NCBI RefSeq assembly: GCF_002163855.1
Contig: NZ_CP019332.1
Coordinates: 2,521,145 to 2,585,144, forward strand
Direction: 5' to 3'
Origin: Winogradskyella sp. PC-19
GTDB taxonomy: Bacteria > Bacteroidota > Bacteroidia > Flavobacteriales > Flavobacteriaceae
DNA length: 64,000 bases
The stretch's first letter is position 1. Each line of letters begins with the position of its first letter. A program made the position numbers and the translations under genes. The notes beneath the pieces are model-generated. The model searched no databases, was not told where the DNA came from, and was given only the letters and a program-made list of their open reading frames with translations. This document shows positions 1 to 7,577 of the stretch, one piece after another.

Positions 1-137
1 TTCAAAATATTACCAACAGCACATTGCTTACAACATTCGGGATTTAGTGTGTTGTTATGAAACGCTAAATAGAGTTTTTTTATAGCAGCTTCAAAACGTT
101 TTGAAGTTTTCATAGTTTGTGATTTTTCTACTTTCAT
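1..137 (-). CDS. Conserved Bacteroidota protein, N-terminal fragment
   Basis: The gene starts at ATG 135-137 and runs off the left edge. A second in-frame ATG at 111-113 gives MKTSKRFEAA and is an equally plausible start. The visible 45 residues include a conserved-looking Cys cluster, PECCKQCAVG, near residues 34-43. From memory of the family, proteins with this N-terminus are common in Flavobacteriaceae and are sometimes labelled as NADH-quinone reductase subunit F. Nothing visible here (no 2Fe-2S ferredoxin or FAD motif) supports that label. Function unknown. Confidence 0.6.
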   Translation of the reverse strand, partial: MKVEKSQTMKTSKRFEAAIKKLYLAFHNNTLNPECCKQCAVGNIL

Positions 138-186
138 GGAAATAAGATACAAAAAAATAAAAAAGCTATTGTTTTATTTATTGCTC

Positions 187-294
187 TTACTTATCCTCTT
201 TTTTCATTTTTATATAACCAGTAACTAATCTTACACCTAATCTTGCAAAAAGAATTATAGCAATTACCATTATGATATTAAATCCATCCATCAT
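187..294 (-). CDS. 35-residue single-span membrane peptide
   Basis: This short ORF (MMDGFNIIMV...) has one hydrophobic segment around residues 5-17, followed by a basic tail ending KMKKEDK. Its start ATG overlaps the stop of the cupin lipoprotein by four bases (ATGA), the usual geometry of translational coupling, so it looks like the last gene of the run that begins at 3633. No family is recognised. It is too short for most gene callers, and the overlap is the main argument that it is real. Confidence 0.45.
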   Translation of the reverse strand: MMDGFNIIMVIAIILFARLGVRLVTGYIKMKKEDK

Positions 295-665
295 TTATAT
301 TCCATAATTAAAAACACAGCAGTACTGTCTCCAATATTTAAAACTTCGTGTGTTGTTAGTTTATCTTTAGAGAACGAATAACCTGTTGGGACATTTACTT
401 CTCTTACTCCAGATGTGTCTTTAATTTTAAACTTGCTTCCAACTAAAGTATAGCCAAAATGTGGTTTATGATAGTGTAATTCGTGTCCAACTTTTGGAGG
501 AAATGTACATTTGAGGACTCTTAATTCTTTATTGTCTTCTAAGACTTTACATACAGACTTGCCTTCCCAACCTGCTTCTAGTGGGTCAGGTAACGAAGGT
601 TTAGTTTTATTACAACTAAGAGCTACTAATACTATAAATAAAAGGATATGTGCTTTACAATTCAT
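291..665 (-). CDS. Cupin-fold lipoprotein
   Basis: This 124-residue protein has a lipoprotein signal peptide: a hydrophobic stretch at residues 6-16 and lipobox LSC with Cys18. It should be anchored in the periplasm or outer membrane. The body resembles a small single-domain cupin, with a His-rich first motif (H61, H64, H66, H69) and a later THEV with H106, consistent with a metal site. It starts 3 nt after the stop of the last DUF6090 gene and overlaps the 35-residue peptide, so it belongs to that transcription unit. The substrate is unknown, and an enzymatic role is not shown. Confidence 0.75.
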   Translation of the reverse strand: MNCKAHILLFIVLVALSCNKTKPSLPDPLEAGWEGKSVCKVLEDNKELRVLKCTFPPKVGHELHYHKPHFGYTLVGSKFKIKDTSGVREVNVPTGYSFSKDKLTTHEVLNIGDSTAVFLIMEYK

Positions 666-668
666 TTT

Positions 669-1424
669 TTATTTTGAATTAATTTCAGACTCTATCGCGG
701 TTATTAAATCCGTTACTTTAATTTTTACCATTTCGCAATGTTTTAGTCTGTTTTCAGAGGTTTGTTTTAGCTGAAATAATATATTTTTGAAGGTGTTGTC
801 ATTTGAAAGATTCTCTAAATCTAAAGGTTGAAAGAAATTCTTTTGATTATCGTCTATACCACTAAAACTCATCTGATAACCCGATAAAATTTCAAAATTT
901 TTATTTGTATATGAAAAAAGAGCGTTTTCTATAAAACCATGCATTTGCCTTTCAAATGTAAAGGCATTATCAAAATCAACTTCATAGAGTTCAATTATTC
1001 TATTGAGTATACTGTCGTTATTTATAGCTACACTAGGACTATTTTGAATACGTTTGTAACCGCTATTTATAGAATTTAAAAATTGTTTAGAATGAATTAT
1101 AGAATAATATAAAGATGTGTTTGCTCTAAATTCTGGCTTTTTTAGAGCAGATAAAACGGAATCAATAGCTTGATTATTGGATTCTAATTTATCAATTACA
1201 CTTTCTATTTCTTTATTATTGCTCTCGAGGTCAATTTTAACCTGTTTTAATAATTGTATCTCTACTTTATGATACTTATTCGCTTCATTCCAATTATTAA
1301 TCTGTAATGCAATTAAAATTCCTATAACCACAAGGATAATTTCACCAATAGCGTATTTAAAGTATTTGCCTGTCTTGTTTTTTATAAGTAAGTTTTTGCG
1401 GATATGTCTAAAAAATTTAATCAT
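669..1424 (-). CDS. DUF6090 family membrane protein (copy 1)
   Basis: This 251-residue protein has the DUF6090 N-terminal module. It opens with a basic amphipathic stretch (MIKFFRHIRKNLL), followed by a single membrane span (residues ~25-43, YAIGEIILVVIGILIAL) and the motif INNWNE at 42-47. The remaining ~200 residues are hydrophilic and helical-looking, probably on the outer side of the inner membrane. It directly follows the stop of the preceding frameshifted copy with no gap. The biochemical function of the family is not known to me. This is the fourth copy in transcription order. Confidence 0.8.
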   Translation of the reverse strand: MIKFFRHIRKNLLIKNKTGKYFKYAIGEIILVVIGILIALQINNWNEANKYHKVEIQLLKQVKIDLESNNKEIESVIDKLESNNQAIDSVLSALKKPEFRANTSLYYSIIHSKQFLNSINSGYKRIQNSPSVAINNDSILNRIIELYEVDFDNAFTFERQMHGFIENALFSYTNKNFEILSGYQMSFSGIDDNQKNFFQPLDLENLSNDNTFKNILFQLKQTSENRLKHCEMVKIKVTDLITAIESEINSK

Positions 1425-2148
1425 TTACATGTCGTTAATATGATTGTTAATTACTGGTACAAGTTCTTTATTGAGTTTCATTAGGTTTTCTATGTCTTCA
1501 ATAAGCTCTGCTGTTTTTACTCTCAATTCAAATAATATTTGACCAAATTCATCAGTATCGTAGAGCTTTTCGAGTTTTGATATGTCTAATATATTTTTCC
1601 CATAATCTTCTATATTAATAACAGCTTTTTTAGGGATGTGTATAGCGTTTTTTCGTAAATAAGGTCTAATTAGATTTAATACTACGTTACTGTAAGTTAC
1701 ATTATCCCTTAATGCCACTTGCTGATACCTGTAATAGTTTTTTAGGACTTCAATAATCTCTTTATTATTTATACCTTCGGGTATATTATCCTCGAAGGTC
1801 ACTGGGTAGATGTAAACAAGATATCTTATAAAATTGATATCGGTTTTTGCTAATGTAGAATTATAAGGGTCTATCTATAAGCTCGTCAACTAATTTTAAT
1901 TGCCTGTGTAGGTTTTTTTTGTCTTCAGTAAAAGCTTTATAATCTAATTCTAAATCTTCGACTAAATCGATTAGGATAATTTTTTCATTATTATTTAATT
2001 TTCTGTTTTCATTCCAATTATTAATCTGTAGCGCAATGAGAATCCCAATCACTACTAGAATAATTTCGCCAATAGCGTATTTAAAGTATTTGGATGTTTT
2101 GTTTTCCATAACAAGATTTTGGCGGATTTTTCGGAAGAATTTTATCAT
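1425..2148 (-). pseudogene. DUF6090 family protein with a frameshift (copy 2)
   Basis: The reading frame from ATG 2148 codes for the full DUF6090 N-terminal module, then stops at 1861 after DELIDRPL. One frame over, the sequence continues as DPYNSTLAKTDINF and on to a stop at 1425. Dropping one base near 1872 restores a continuous protein of about 240 residues, matching its siblings (251, 239 and 257). What appear as two short genes, 1861-2148 and a GTG-initiated 1425-1802, are therefore one broken gene. The break is not in a homopolymer. A sequencing error, a recent mutation or programmed frameshifting cannot be told apart from one sequence. Confidence 0.75.
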
Positions 2149-2867
2149 TACTTATTTCTTTCTTTAAGAAGACTTAATATTTTGGTTGCTTCTATTTGAA
2201 TTTTTTCAAGATCCTTAGTTAATAAGATACAATTCAAATAATAGTAGTTTGCGACTCTGTTTTTGTAATCCATATTATTGATGGAATATGTTATAAATTC
2301 TTCAGACTTTTGCTCTATTAAATAATCTGGATACCAATTAAAATTTTCTTTCCAATAGTTATAGTTACTCTTTAAATCTTCAAAAATAACTTCATTAAGT
2401 CCTTCTAATCTTTGGTTGTAGAGTTCGTAAAAATCATTAATGGTAATTTGCAAAGCATCTGAAAAGAAATCACTTTCATTAAAACTGCGTAGTTGCTCAT
2501 AACCTTTAGTTTTTAAAGTAAAGCCTTCGCTTCCGTTAATTAAATTATAGTATGTAGAATTAGTATCATAATCCTCTTTATTTAAGTTACCTTTTATAAC
2601 GTGATTTAATAAAGGCGACTTACTCTCGTTGTATTTTAATATTTTTGCTATAGCTTTTTTGTCTGACTCTAAATCGCTAATCACTAAATCATATATAGCA
2701 TTTAATGATTCTTTTTCTTTTCTGTTTTCATTCCAATTGTTTATTGCCAAAGCGATGAGAATCCCAATAACAACAAGGATAATCTCGCCAATAGCGTATT
2801 TAAAGTATTTGCCTGTTTTATTTTCCATAAGTAAGTTTTTACGAATTTTTCGGAAGAATTTAATCAT
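2148..2867 (-). CDS. DUF6090 family membrane protein (copy 3)
   Basis: This 239-residue protein starts at the ATG that begins MIKFFRKIRKNLL. An upstream ATG at 2891 would add only MRKTQVLI, which lies inside the preceding gene and is not seen in the siblings. The N-terminal 47 residues are nearly identical to copies 1 and 2. The rest is a divergent, Tyr/Asn-rich helical region. Its start overlaps the stop of copy 4 by 8 nt, and its stop shares one base with the start of copy 2, so the copies are translated as a tight chain. Confidence 0.8.
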   Translation of the reverse strand: MIKFFRKIRKNLLMENKTGKYFKYAIGEIILVVIGILIALAINNWNENRKEKESLNAIYDLVISDLESDKKAIAKILKYNESKSPLLNHVIKGNLNKEDYDTNSTYYNLINGSEGFTLKTKGYEQLRSFNESDFFSDALQITINDFYELYNQRLEGLNEVIFEDLKSNYNYWKENFNWYPDYLIEQKSEEFITYSINNMDYKNRVANYYYLNCILLTKDLEKIQIEATKILSLLKERNK

Positions 2868-3633
2868 TATTAAAACTTGGGTTTTTCTCAATTAACTTTT
2901 GAATATTTTGGGCTTTTTCTATAGCCTCTGCGTAAAGATCTTGTTGTTGTTTTAATTGGTAATATCTCGCGAAAATTAGTGTTGCCATTTTATGATCATT
3001 TTTTATTGTTTCAACGTCAAGCGCAATAGGTTTTCGTCTATCGTTTTTGTAATACTCACTTGTTATAGGGTTTTTATTACTACCTTTTCTATGATACTTA
3101 CTATAATTATCAAAGTAGTATGGCTCAAAATCTTTTTTTATGAATGTGTTTGCAATTTCTTCGCGTTCCGTCACACGATATAATAGGTTATAAAAATATG
3201 TTATGTCACTCTGTAAGGTTATGGGTAAAAGAGAAAATTCACCATTTTGATTTAATTTATCATAAGCCGAAGTATTACCATAAAAATTATATTCAAATAT
3301 GTTGTCTATAATATAACTTGTTGTTAAAGAATCGAACGGTGTTATTTGTTGAAATTGTTCGGAGAGTTTTTTACATGAAGTTAAATTATTTTTGACTTTA
3401 GTACTTAATGTATTTAACTGAATAAGATCATCCGAAATATTTTGATACAATAGATTTAGTTGCACATCAGCAGACTTTTTTGATTTAGACTGCTCATTCC
3501 AATTATTAATTTGTAGTGCAATCAAAATCCCAATAACAACGAGCACAATTTCGCCAATGGCGTAGATAAGGTACTTACTAAATTTGTTTTCAGTAAGTAG
3601 GCGTTGACGAACGCGACGAAAAAATTTAATCAT
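2860..3633 (-). CDS. DUF6090 family membrane protein (copy 4, first in the unit)
   Basis: This 257-residue protein is the promoter-proximal member of the four-gene array. The N-terminal module is recognisable but the most diverged of the four (36 of 47 residues match copy 3), with the span and INNWNE motif intact. The C-terminal part is again unrelated in sequence at a glance but similar in length and composition. No clear -7 element was found in the ~125 bases upstream; a near match (CAAAGTAA on the plus strand) lies just above the start. Confidence 0.8.
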   Translation of the reverse strand: MIKFFRRVRQRLLTENKFSKYLIYAIGEIVLVVIGILIALQINNWNEQSKSKKSADVQLNLLYQNISDDLIQLNTLSTKVKNNLTSCKKLSEQFQQITPFDSLTTSYIIDNIFEYNFYGNTSAYDKLNQNGEFSLLPITLQSDITYFYNLLYRVTEREEIANTFIKKDFEPYYFDNYSKYHRKGSNKNPITSEYYKNDRRKPIALDVETIKNDHKMATLIFARYYQLKQQQDLYAEAIEKAQNIQKLIEKNPSFNND

Positions 3634-3757
3634 TTACTGTCTTTAGGTTCAAAGTAAATTAGGTTGATGGTGTAGTTGGGTTAGTTGTAAATATCTGTCT
3701 GTAAATATGTTATTATGTTACAAAGCTATATTGTTTTTAAAATTACAATTTTCTAGC

Positions 3758-5197
3758 TTAAAAAATAAAAGGCATTACAAACTGAAATAATAGTATTAAT
3801 AAAGCTACTGAAATTAAATTCAAGATAATACCAGCGCGAGCCATTTGATACACTTTTATAAAACCACTAGCAAATACAATGGCATTTGGAGGTGTTGCCA
3901 TTGGTAGCATAAACGCGCAACTGCTCGCAATAGTTACAGGAATTAGTAAATGTAAAATTGGGATATCTAAACCAATAGCTATACCTGCAACAACAGGTGC
4001 TAAAACAGCGGTTAAGGCAACGTTGCTCATCAATTCGGTCATAAATAGCATAAGGATAATTAGTAGCGAAGCCGCAGCTAAAACACCTATATTGGCGTTA
4101 GAAATTCCGTTAGCAACTACATCTACAATACCACTCGACGACATACCTTTTGCTAAAGCTAAACCACCACCAAATAATATTAAAATACCCCAAGCCAATT
4201 TATGAGTATCGCTCCATTGTAAAACAAAATCTCCCTTTTTTAGGTTATGCGGAACAGCAAATAAAGCTATGGCCCCAAAAATACTAATCATCGTATCGTT
4301 AAGACCAAGAGACGGAATAAGCTGATTAACTAGTGTTCTAAAAATCCATAGCGAAACAATAACTGCAAAAATAATAAGTACATGCTTTTCTTTTGGAGTC
4401 AGTTTCCCAAGCTTTTTTAACTCATCCGAAATCACAGAATTCGAAGCGCCAAAAACCAAACCTTTGGACGGAAAAAGCAGCTTGACTAATATCAAATACA
4501 CAATCGAAACCAATAATGCTGAAAATGGCAATCCAAAAGACATCCATTTCACAAAAGAGATTTGGGTGTTATATTCGTTTTCTAACAATCCTATTAATAC
4601 CGAGTTTGGTGGTGTCCCAATTACCGTTGCGATTCCACCGGCATTAGCCGCAAAAGCTATACCTAGCATAACGCTTAGTGCAAAGTTTTTATCGGCTTTA
4701 GTAAAACCATCGTCGTCATTAATAAGTAAGTTTATAACTGACATTGCAATAGGTAACATTACAACGGTACTCGCCGTGTTACTTATCCACATGCTCATAA
4801 AAGCGGTGGCAATCATAAAACCTAAAATAACTTTGTTGGGTGATGTTCCTGTGAGTTTTATAATGGTTAATGCAATGCGTTTATGAAGATTGACTTTCTC
4901 TAAAGCCAATGCCAGTACAAAACCTCCAAAGAATAAAAACACAATAGGACTGCCGTAATTAGCGCCAACATCTGCCATTGGCATTATTTTAAATAACGGA
5001 AATAACAGCAACGGCAAAAGCGCTGTTACTGATATTGAAACCGCTTCGGTAATCCACCAAATTACCATCCAAGTGGCAACACCAATTACAGTATCGGCAG
5101 TTTCTGAAATAAAACTAATGGATGTAAACTGAATAATGAAAAATAAAATTGGTCCCAAAAAAAGACCAATGCGTTTTGATAGTGGATGGTTATTCAT
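3758..5197 (-). CDS. DASS/SLC13 family sodium:anion symporter
   Basis: This 479-residue integral membrane protein of the divalent-anion:Na+ symporter family (CitMHS/SLC13 type) probably imports di- or tricarboxylates, sulfate or a related anion. The two inverted-repeat signature motifs are visible: SNT at residues 139-141 in WISNTAS, and SN in MSNVALTAV near the C-terminal third. GTPPNS and ATPPNA also fit the family binding loops. About a dozen hydrophobic segments are apparent. It stands alone, divergent from the DUF4846 gene with a 55-nt shared upstream region. The substrate cannot be read from the sequence. Confidence 0.9.
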   Translation of the reverse strand: MNNHPLSKRIGLFLGPILFFIIQFTSISFISETADTVIGVATWMVIWWITEAVSISVTALLPLLLFPLFKIMPMADVGANYGSPIVFLFFGGFVLALALEKVNLHKRIALTIIKLTGTSPNKVILGFMIATAFMSMWISNTASTVVMLPIAMSVINLLINDDDGFTKADKNFALSVMLGIAFAANAGGIATVIGTPPNSVLIGLLENEYNTQISFVKWMSFGLPFSALLVSIVYLILVKLLFPSKGLVFGASNSVISDELKKLGKLTPKEKHVLIIFAVIVSLWIFRTLVNQLIPSLGLNDTMISIFGAIALFAVPHNLKKGDFVLQWSDTHKLAWGILILFGGGLALAKGMSSSGIVDVVANGISNANIGVLAAASLLIILMLFMTELMSNVALTAVLAPVVAGIAIGLDIPILHLLIPVTIASSCAFMLPMATPPNAIVFASGFIKVYQMARAGIILNLISVALLILLFQFVMPFIF

Positions 5198-5252
5198 GAT
5201 TTAAAAATAGAAATTAAATACGAAACTTTAGTTTTGAGACGTTCACTTTAAT

Positions 5253-6119
5253 ATGAAGAAAATTTTAGGCTTTTTAATCTTAATTGTCGTCGGTGTTGCA
5301 GTTGCGTATCAATTTCAGCCAGTAAAGCAAACTATTGCAGCTGTAGTAACAAAACCATCCTATGTAAATGAAACAGAAAAAATCATTAAAACGCGAGTTA
5401 ATACTACTGAAAATTTTGAACGTGTAGTTGTAGATTCTTCTTCATTTCAATATTACATCAGACATCAAAAATTAAAAGTCTTTGGTTCTAAGGTGATTAA
5501 TTACGATGGTAATCCTTATTTCTATCAACTCGGTCATGTTGGTGTTTTAGATGTCGATGTGCCAAGCAATGGCTTACAGCAATGTGCAGATGCTTTAATG
5601 CGTTTGCGAAGCGAATATTTATGGGAAACCAATCAGAAAAATAAAATAGGATTTAATTTTACAAGCGGCCATTATTGCTCTTGGACAAAATATGCTGAAG
5701 GTTACCGACCTAAAATTAACGATAATAAAGTAAGCTTTCATAAAACAGCTTCTGCAAATAGTAGTAAGGCGAATTTTTACAAATATCTCAATCTAATTTA
5801 TACCTACGCTGGTACAATGTCTTTAAACCATGAGTTGAAGGAGATAAAAGCCATTAATAAGTTACAAATCGGAGATATGCTTATTGTTGGTGGTTTTCCT
5901 GGTCACATTATTATGATTGCCGATATTGCTAAAAATGTAAATGGCGAGCGCCAATTTCTGCTTATACAAGGCAACACACCAGCACAAAGTATTCATATGC
6001 TTAAAAACTTGGATGATACCTCAATTTCGCCTTGGTATAATTTAGAAATAAATTCGGAAATATCTGTCCCAGGCTTTACCTTTGCAAACTCTAAGTTTGT
6101 AAGATTTAAAGATGAGTAA
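5253..6119 (+). CDS. DUF4846 domain-containing protein
   Basis: This 288-residue protein has an N-terminal membrane anchor or signal (residues 4-20). The body is DUF4846-like: an N-terminal FQYYIRHQKL stretch, a Cys near CADALMRLRSEYL, and a C-terminal block with GDMLIVGGFPGH and LIQGNTPAQSIH. The last features, with conserved His and Gly, recall an NlpC/P60-like or amidase fold, but no catalytic triad can be assigned by eye. It overlaps the next gene by 8 nt, so the two are probably co-translated. Function unknown. Confidence 0.75.
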   Translation: MKKILGFLILIVVGVAVAYQFQPVKQTIAAVVTKPSYVNETEKIIKTRVNTTENFERVVVDSSSFQYYIRHQKLKVFGSKVINYDGNPYFYQLGHVGVLDVDVPSNGLQQCADALMRLRSEYLWETNQKNKIGFNFTSGHYCSWTKYAEGYRPKINDNKVSFHKTASANSSKANFYKYLNLIYTYAGTMSLNHELKEIKAINKLQIGDMLIVGGFPGHIIMIADIAKNVNGERQFLLIQGNTPAQSIHMLKNLDDTSISPWYNLEINSEISVPGFTFANSKFVRFKDE

Positions 6120-6489
6120 AGCACTTTCAAAACAAGAATTACATAACCTTGCCATGAACCATGTTGGTAAGGATTTGGAGTCACGCGGGTTCGAGTTTGT
6201 TGCCATTAATAGCAAACTAAAAAAGCACCCTCAATTTGTATGTATTGACAAAAATAGTCAGTACTTTTTTGTAATTGTTAGAGCTACAGTTTTACCTGAT
6301 AATCCTAATAACTATGATGTTGTTTGGATGGAAACATTTAAAAAGCATGCCTATGACAAAGACGCAAAAGTCCTATACGCAGGTGTTGGCTTAGGTAATC
6401 CAAATGGCGAAGACTTACCAATCTATCTTAACGAAGAATACTTAATTGAATACAATGGGATTCAAGTATTAGAGAATAACTTAAACTAG
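6112..6489 (+). CDS. Small conserved protein beside apbE
   Basis: This 125-residue soluble protein of alternating alpha/beta pattern has no signal peptide. Notable stretches are LAMNHVGKDLESRGFEF near the start and AGVGLGNPNGEDLPI near the end. From memory, close relatives sit next to apbE and Na+-NQR genes in flavobacteria and are often named after NQR, but the protein itself carries no redox motif. The overlap with DUF4846 upstream and the 5-nt gap to apbE downstream suggest a shared operon. A nuclease-like (PD-(D/E)XK) small fold is possible but unproven. Confidence 0.6.
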   Translation: MSKALSKQELHNLAMNHVGKDLESRGFEFVAINSKLKKHPQFVCIDKNSQYFFVIVRATVLPDNPNNYDVVWMETFKKHAYDKDAKVLYAGVGLGNPNGEDLPIYLNEEYLIEYNGIQVLENNLN

Positions 6490-6494
6490 ATATT

Positions 6495-7484
6495 ATGAAA
6501 AGAGTGATTTTGTTATTGTGTGTTTGTTTATCCTTTTTTTCATGTAAAAATGAAAAGTCGATAGAAAAAAACATTAAACTTAATGGGCCAGTTTTTGGTA
6601 CAGGATATAACATTCAATACCATTCTGAAGAAGGGATTAATTATCAGCCTCAGTTTGATAGTTTATTTGCAGTTATTAATAAGTCGTTGTCAACGTATAT
6701 ACCTGATTCTGATATTTCTAAATGGAATAGGAATGAAGAGTTCAATGTTGATAAGCACTTCCGAAAAGTATTTAATACTTCAAAAAAAATTTTCAAAGAG
6801 TCTAAAGGTATTTTTGATCCTACCATTGGTAATGTTGTTAATGCATGGAATTTTGGACCTGATGAAAACAAGTTTTTAACAGACAGTGCAACCATTCAAA
6901 ATTTAATGAAGCATGTTGGGTTTGATAATGTAAAAATGTTACCGACTCGTTTTATTAAGCCTGATACAGTTTATTTAGACTTTAATGCCATCGCTAAGGG
7001 TTATGGAATTGATGTTATTGCAGATTTTATAGCATCCAAAGGTATCAATAACTATTTGGTTGATATTGGTGGAGATATGCGTTCTTCTGGTATAAATAAA
7101 GACAGTAAAAAAGGTTGGACCGTAGGAATTGAAGACCCTAATTTTGATGGTTCAAAATCCTATTCTAAAGCAATTACATTGAAAAATATGGGTATGGCAA
7201 CTTCTGGTACATACCGAAAGTTTAAGCTTGATGCTGCCGGAAATAGATACGCACATATTATAGATACCAAAACAGGCTATCCAACAAAGACTAATGTGCT
7301 CAGTGTTACAGTCATTGCACCAAGTGCAATGTTAGCAGATGCTTATGCCACTACGTTTCAGGCTATGGGAGTTGAAGAGGCCAAACACTTTTTAAATGTA
7401 CACCCAGAACTGCAGGCTTATTTTATTTATTTAGATAAGAAGAATGTATTGAAAATTATGAGTTTGAATGGGTTTGCAGAGTAA
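6495..7484 (+). CDS. apbE: FAD:protein FMN transferase, lipoprotein
   Basis: This 329-residue ApbE-family enzyme covalently attaches FMN, taken from FAD, to Thr/Ser of flavoproteins such as NqrB/NqrC or RnfG on the periplasmic side, using Mg2+. Visible features are the lipobox FFSC with Cys17, SKGIFDPTIGNVVNAW, the flavin site LDFNAIAKGYGID, VDIGGDMRSSG, AHIIDTKTGYP and the metal-site region MLADAYATTFQAMG. Its length is normal for the family. It follows two small genes of the same unit. The NQR operon it probably serves is not in the window. Confidence 0.93.
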   Translation: MKRVILLLCVCLSFFSCKNEKSIEKNIKLNGPVFGTGYNIQYHSEEGINYQPQFDSLFAVINKSLSTYIPDSDISKWNRNEEFNVDKHFRKVFNTSKKIFKESKGIFDPTIGNVVNAWNFGPDENKFLTDSATIQNLMKHVGFDNVKMLPTRFIKPDTVYLDFNAIAKGYGIDVIADFIASKGINNYLVDIGGDMRSSGINKDSKKGWTVGIEDPNFDGSKSYSKAITLKNMGMATSGTYRKFKLDAAGNRYAHIIDTKTGYPTKTNVLSVTVIAPSAMLADAYATTFQAMGVEEAKHFLNVHPELQAYFIYLDKKNVLKIMSLNGFAE

Positions 7485-7549
7485 GCTTGGCTTTAGCAGT
7501 TGTAAATGCCAATTCACAAAAAAATAGAACAACATTGTCATAGTATTTT

Positions 7550-7557
7550 TATTTTTG
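7550..7557 (+). promoter_or_regulatory. Flavobacterial -7 element for the LytS-type kinase
   Basis: TATTTTTG matches the Bacteroidota -7 consensus TAnnTTTG and lies 20 nt before the ATG at 7578. No TTG at the usual -33 spacing is seen. Its position inside the extra 24 codons of the longest ORF supports 7578, not 7506, as the start. Confidence 0.4.
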
Positions 7558-7577
7558 TTAAAACTAATTTCTTTACA

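Larger units (their letters stand above)
1284..3633. repeat. Four tandem copies of a 141-bp coding module
   Basis: The first 47 codons of each DUF6090 gene form a dispersed direct repeat of exactly 141 bp with no indels: 1284-1424, 2008-2148, 2727-2867 and 3493-3633. Copies 1-3 are close at both DNA and protein level (41-43 of 47 residues identical in pairs), while copy 4 is more distant. The ~580-630 bp between copies is divergent. Such spaced direct repeats could serve recombination or gene conversion; that is inference. Confidence 0.8.

Noticed and set aside
1-137. NqrF assignment for the partial gene
   Set aside because: The visible part has a Cys cluster but neither a ferredoxin CxxxxCxxC nor a flavin motif, so the name is not supported by the sequence.
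1861-2148. Separate 95-residue DUF6090 gene and a 125-residue GTG gene at 1425-1802
   Set aside because: They are the two halves of one frameshifted gene; the reading continues in the next frame to full family length.
4464-4886. 140-residue plus-strand ORF inside the DASS transporter
   Set aside because: It is antisense to a well-supported membrane protein, has no start context, and its sequence is the mirror of transmembrane codons.
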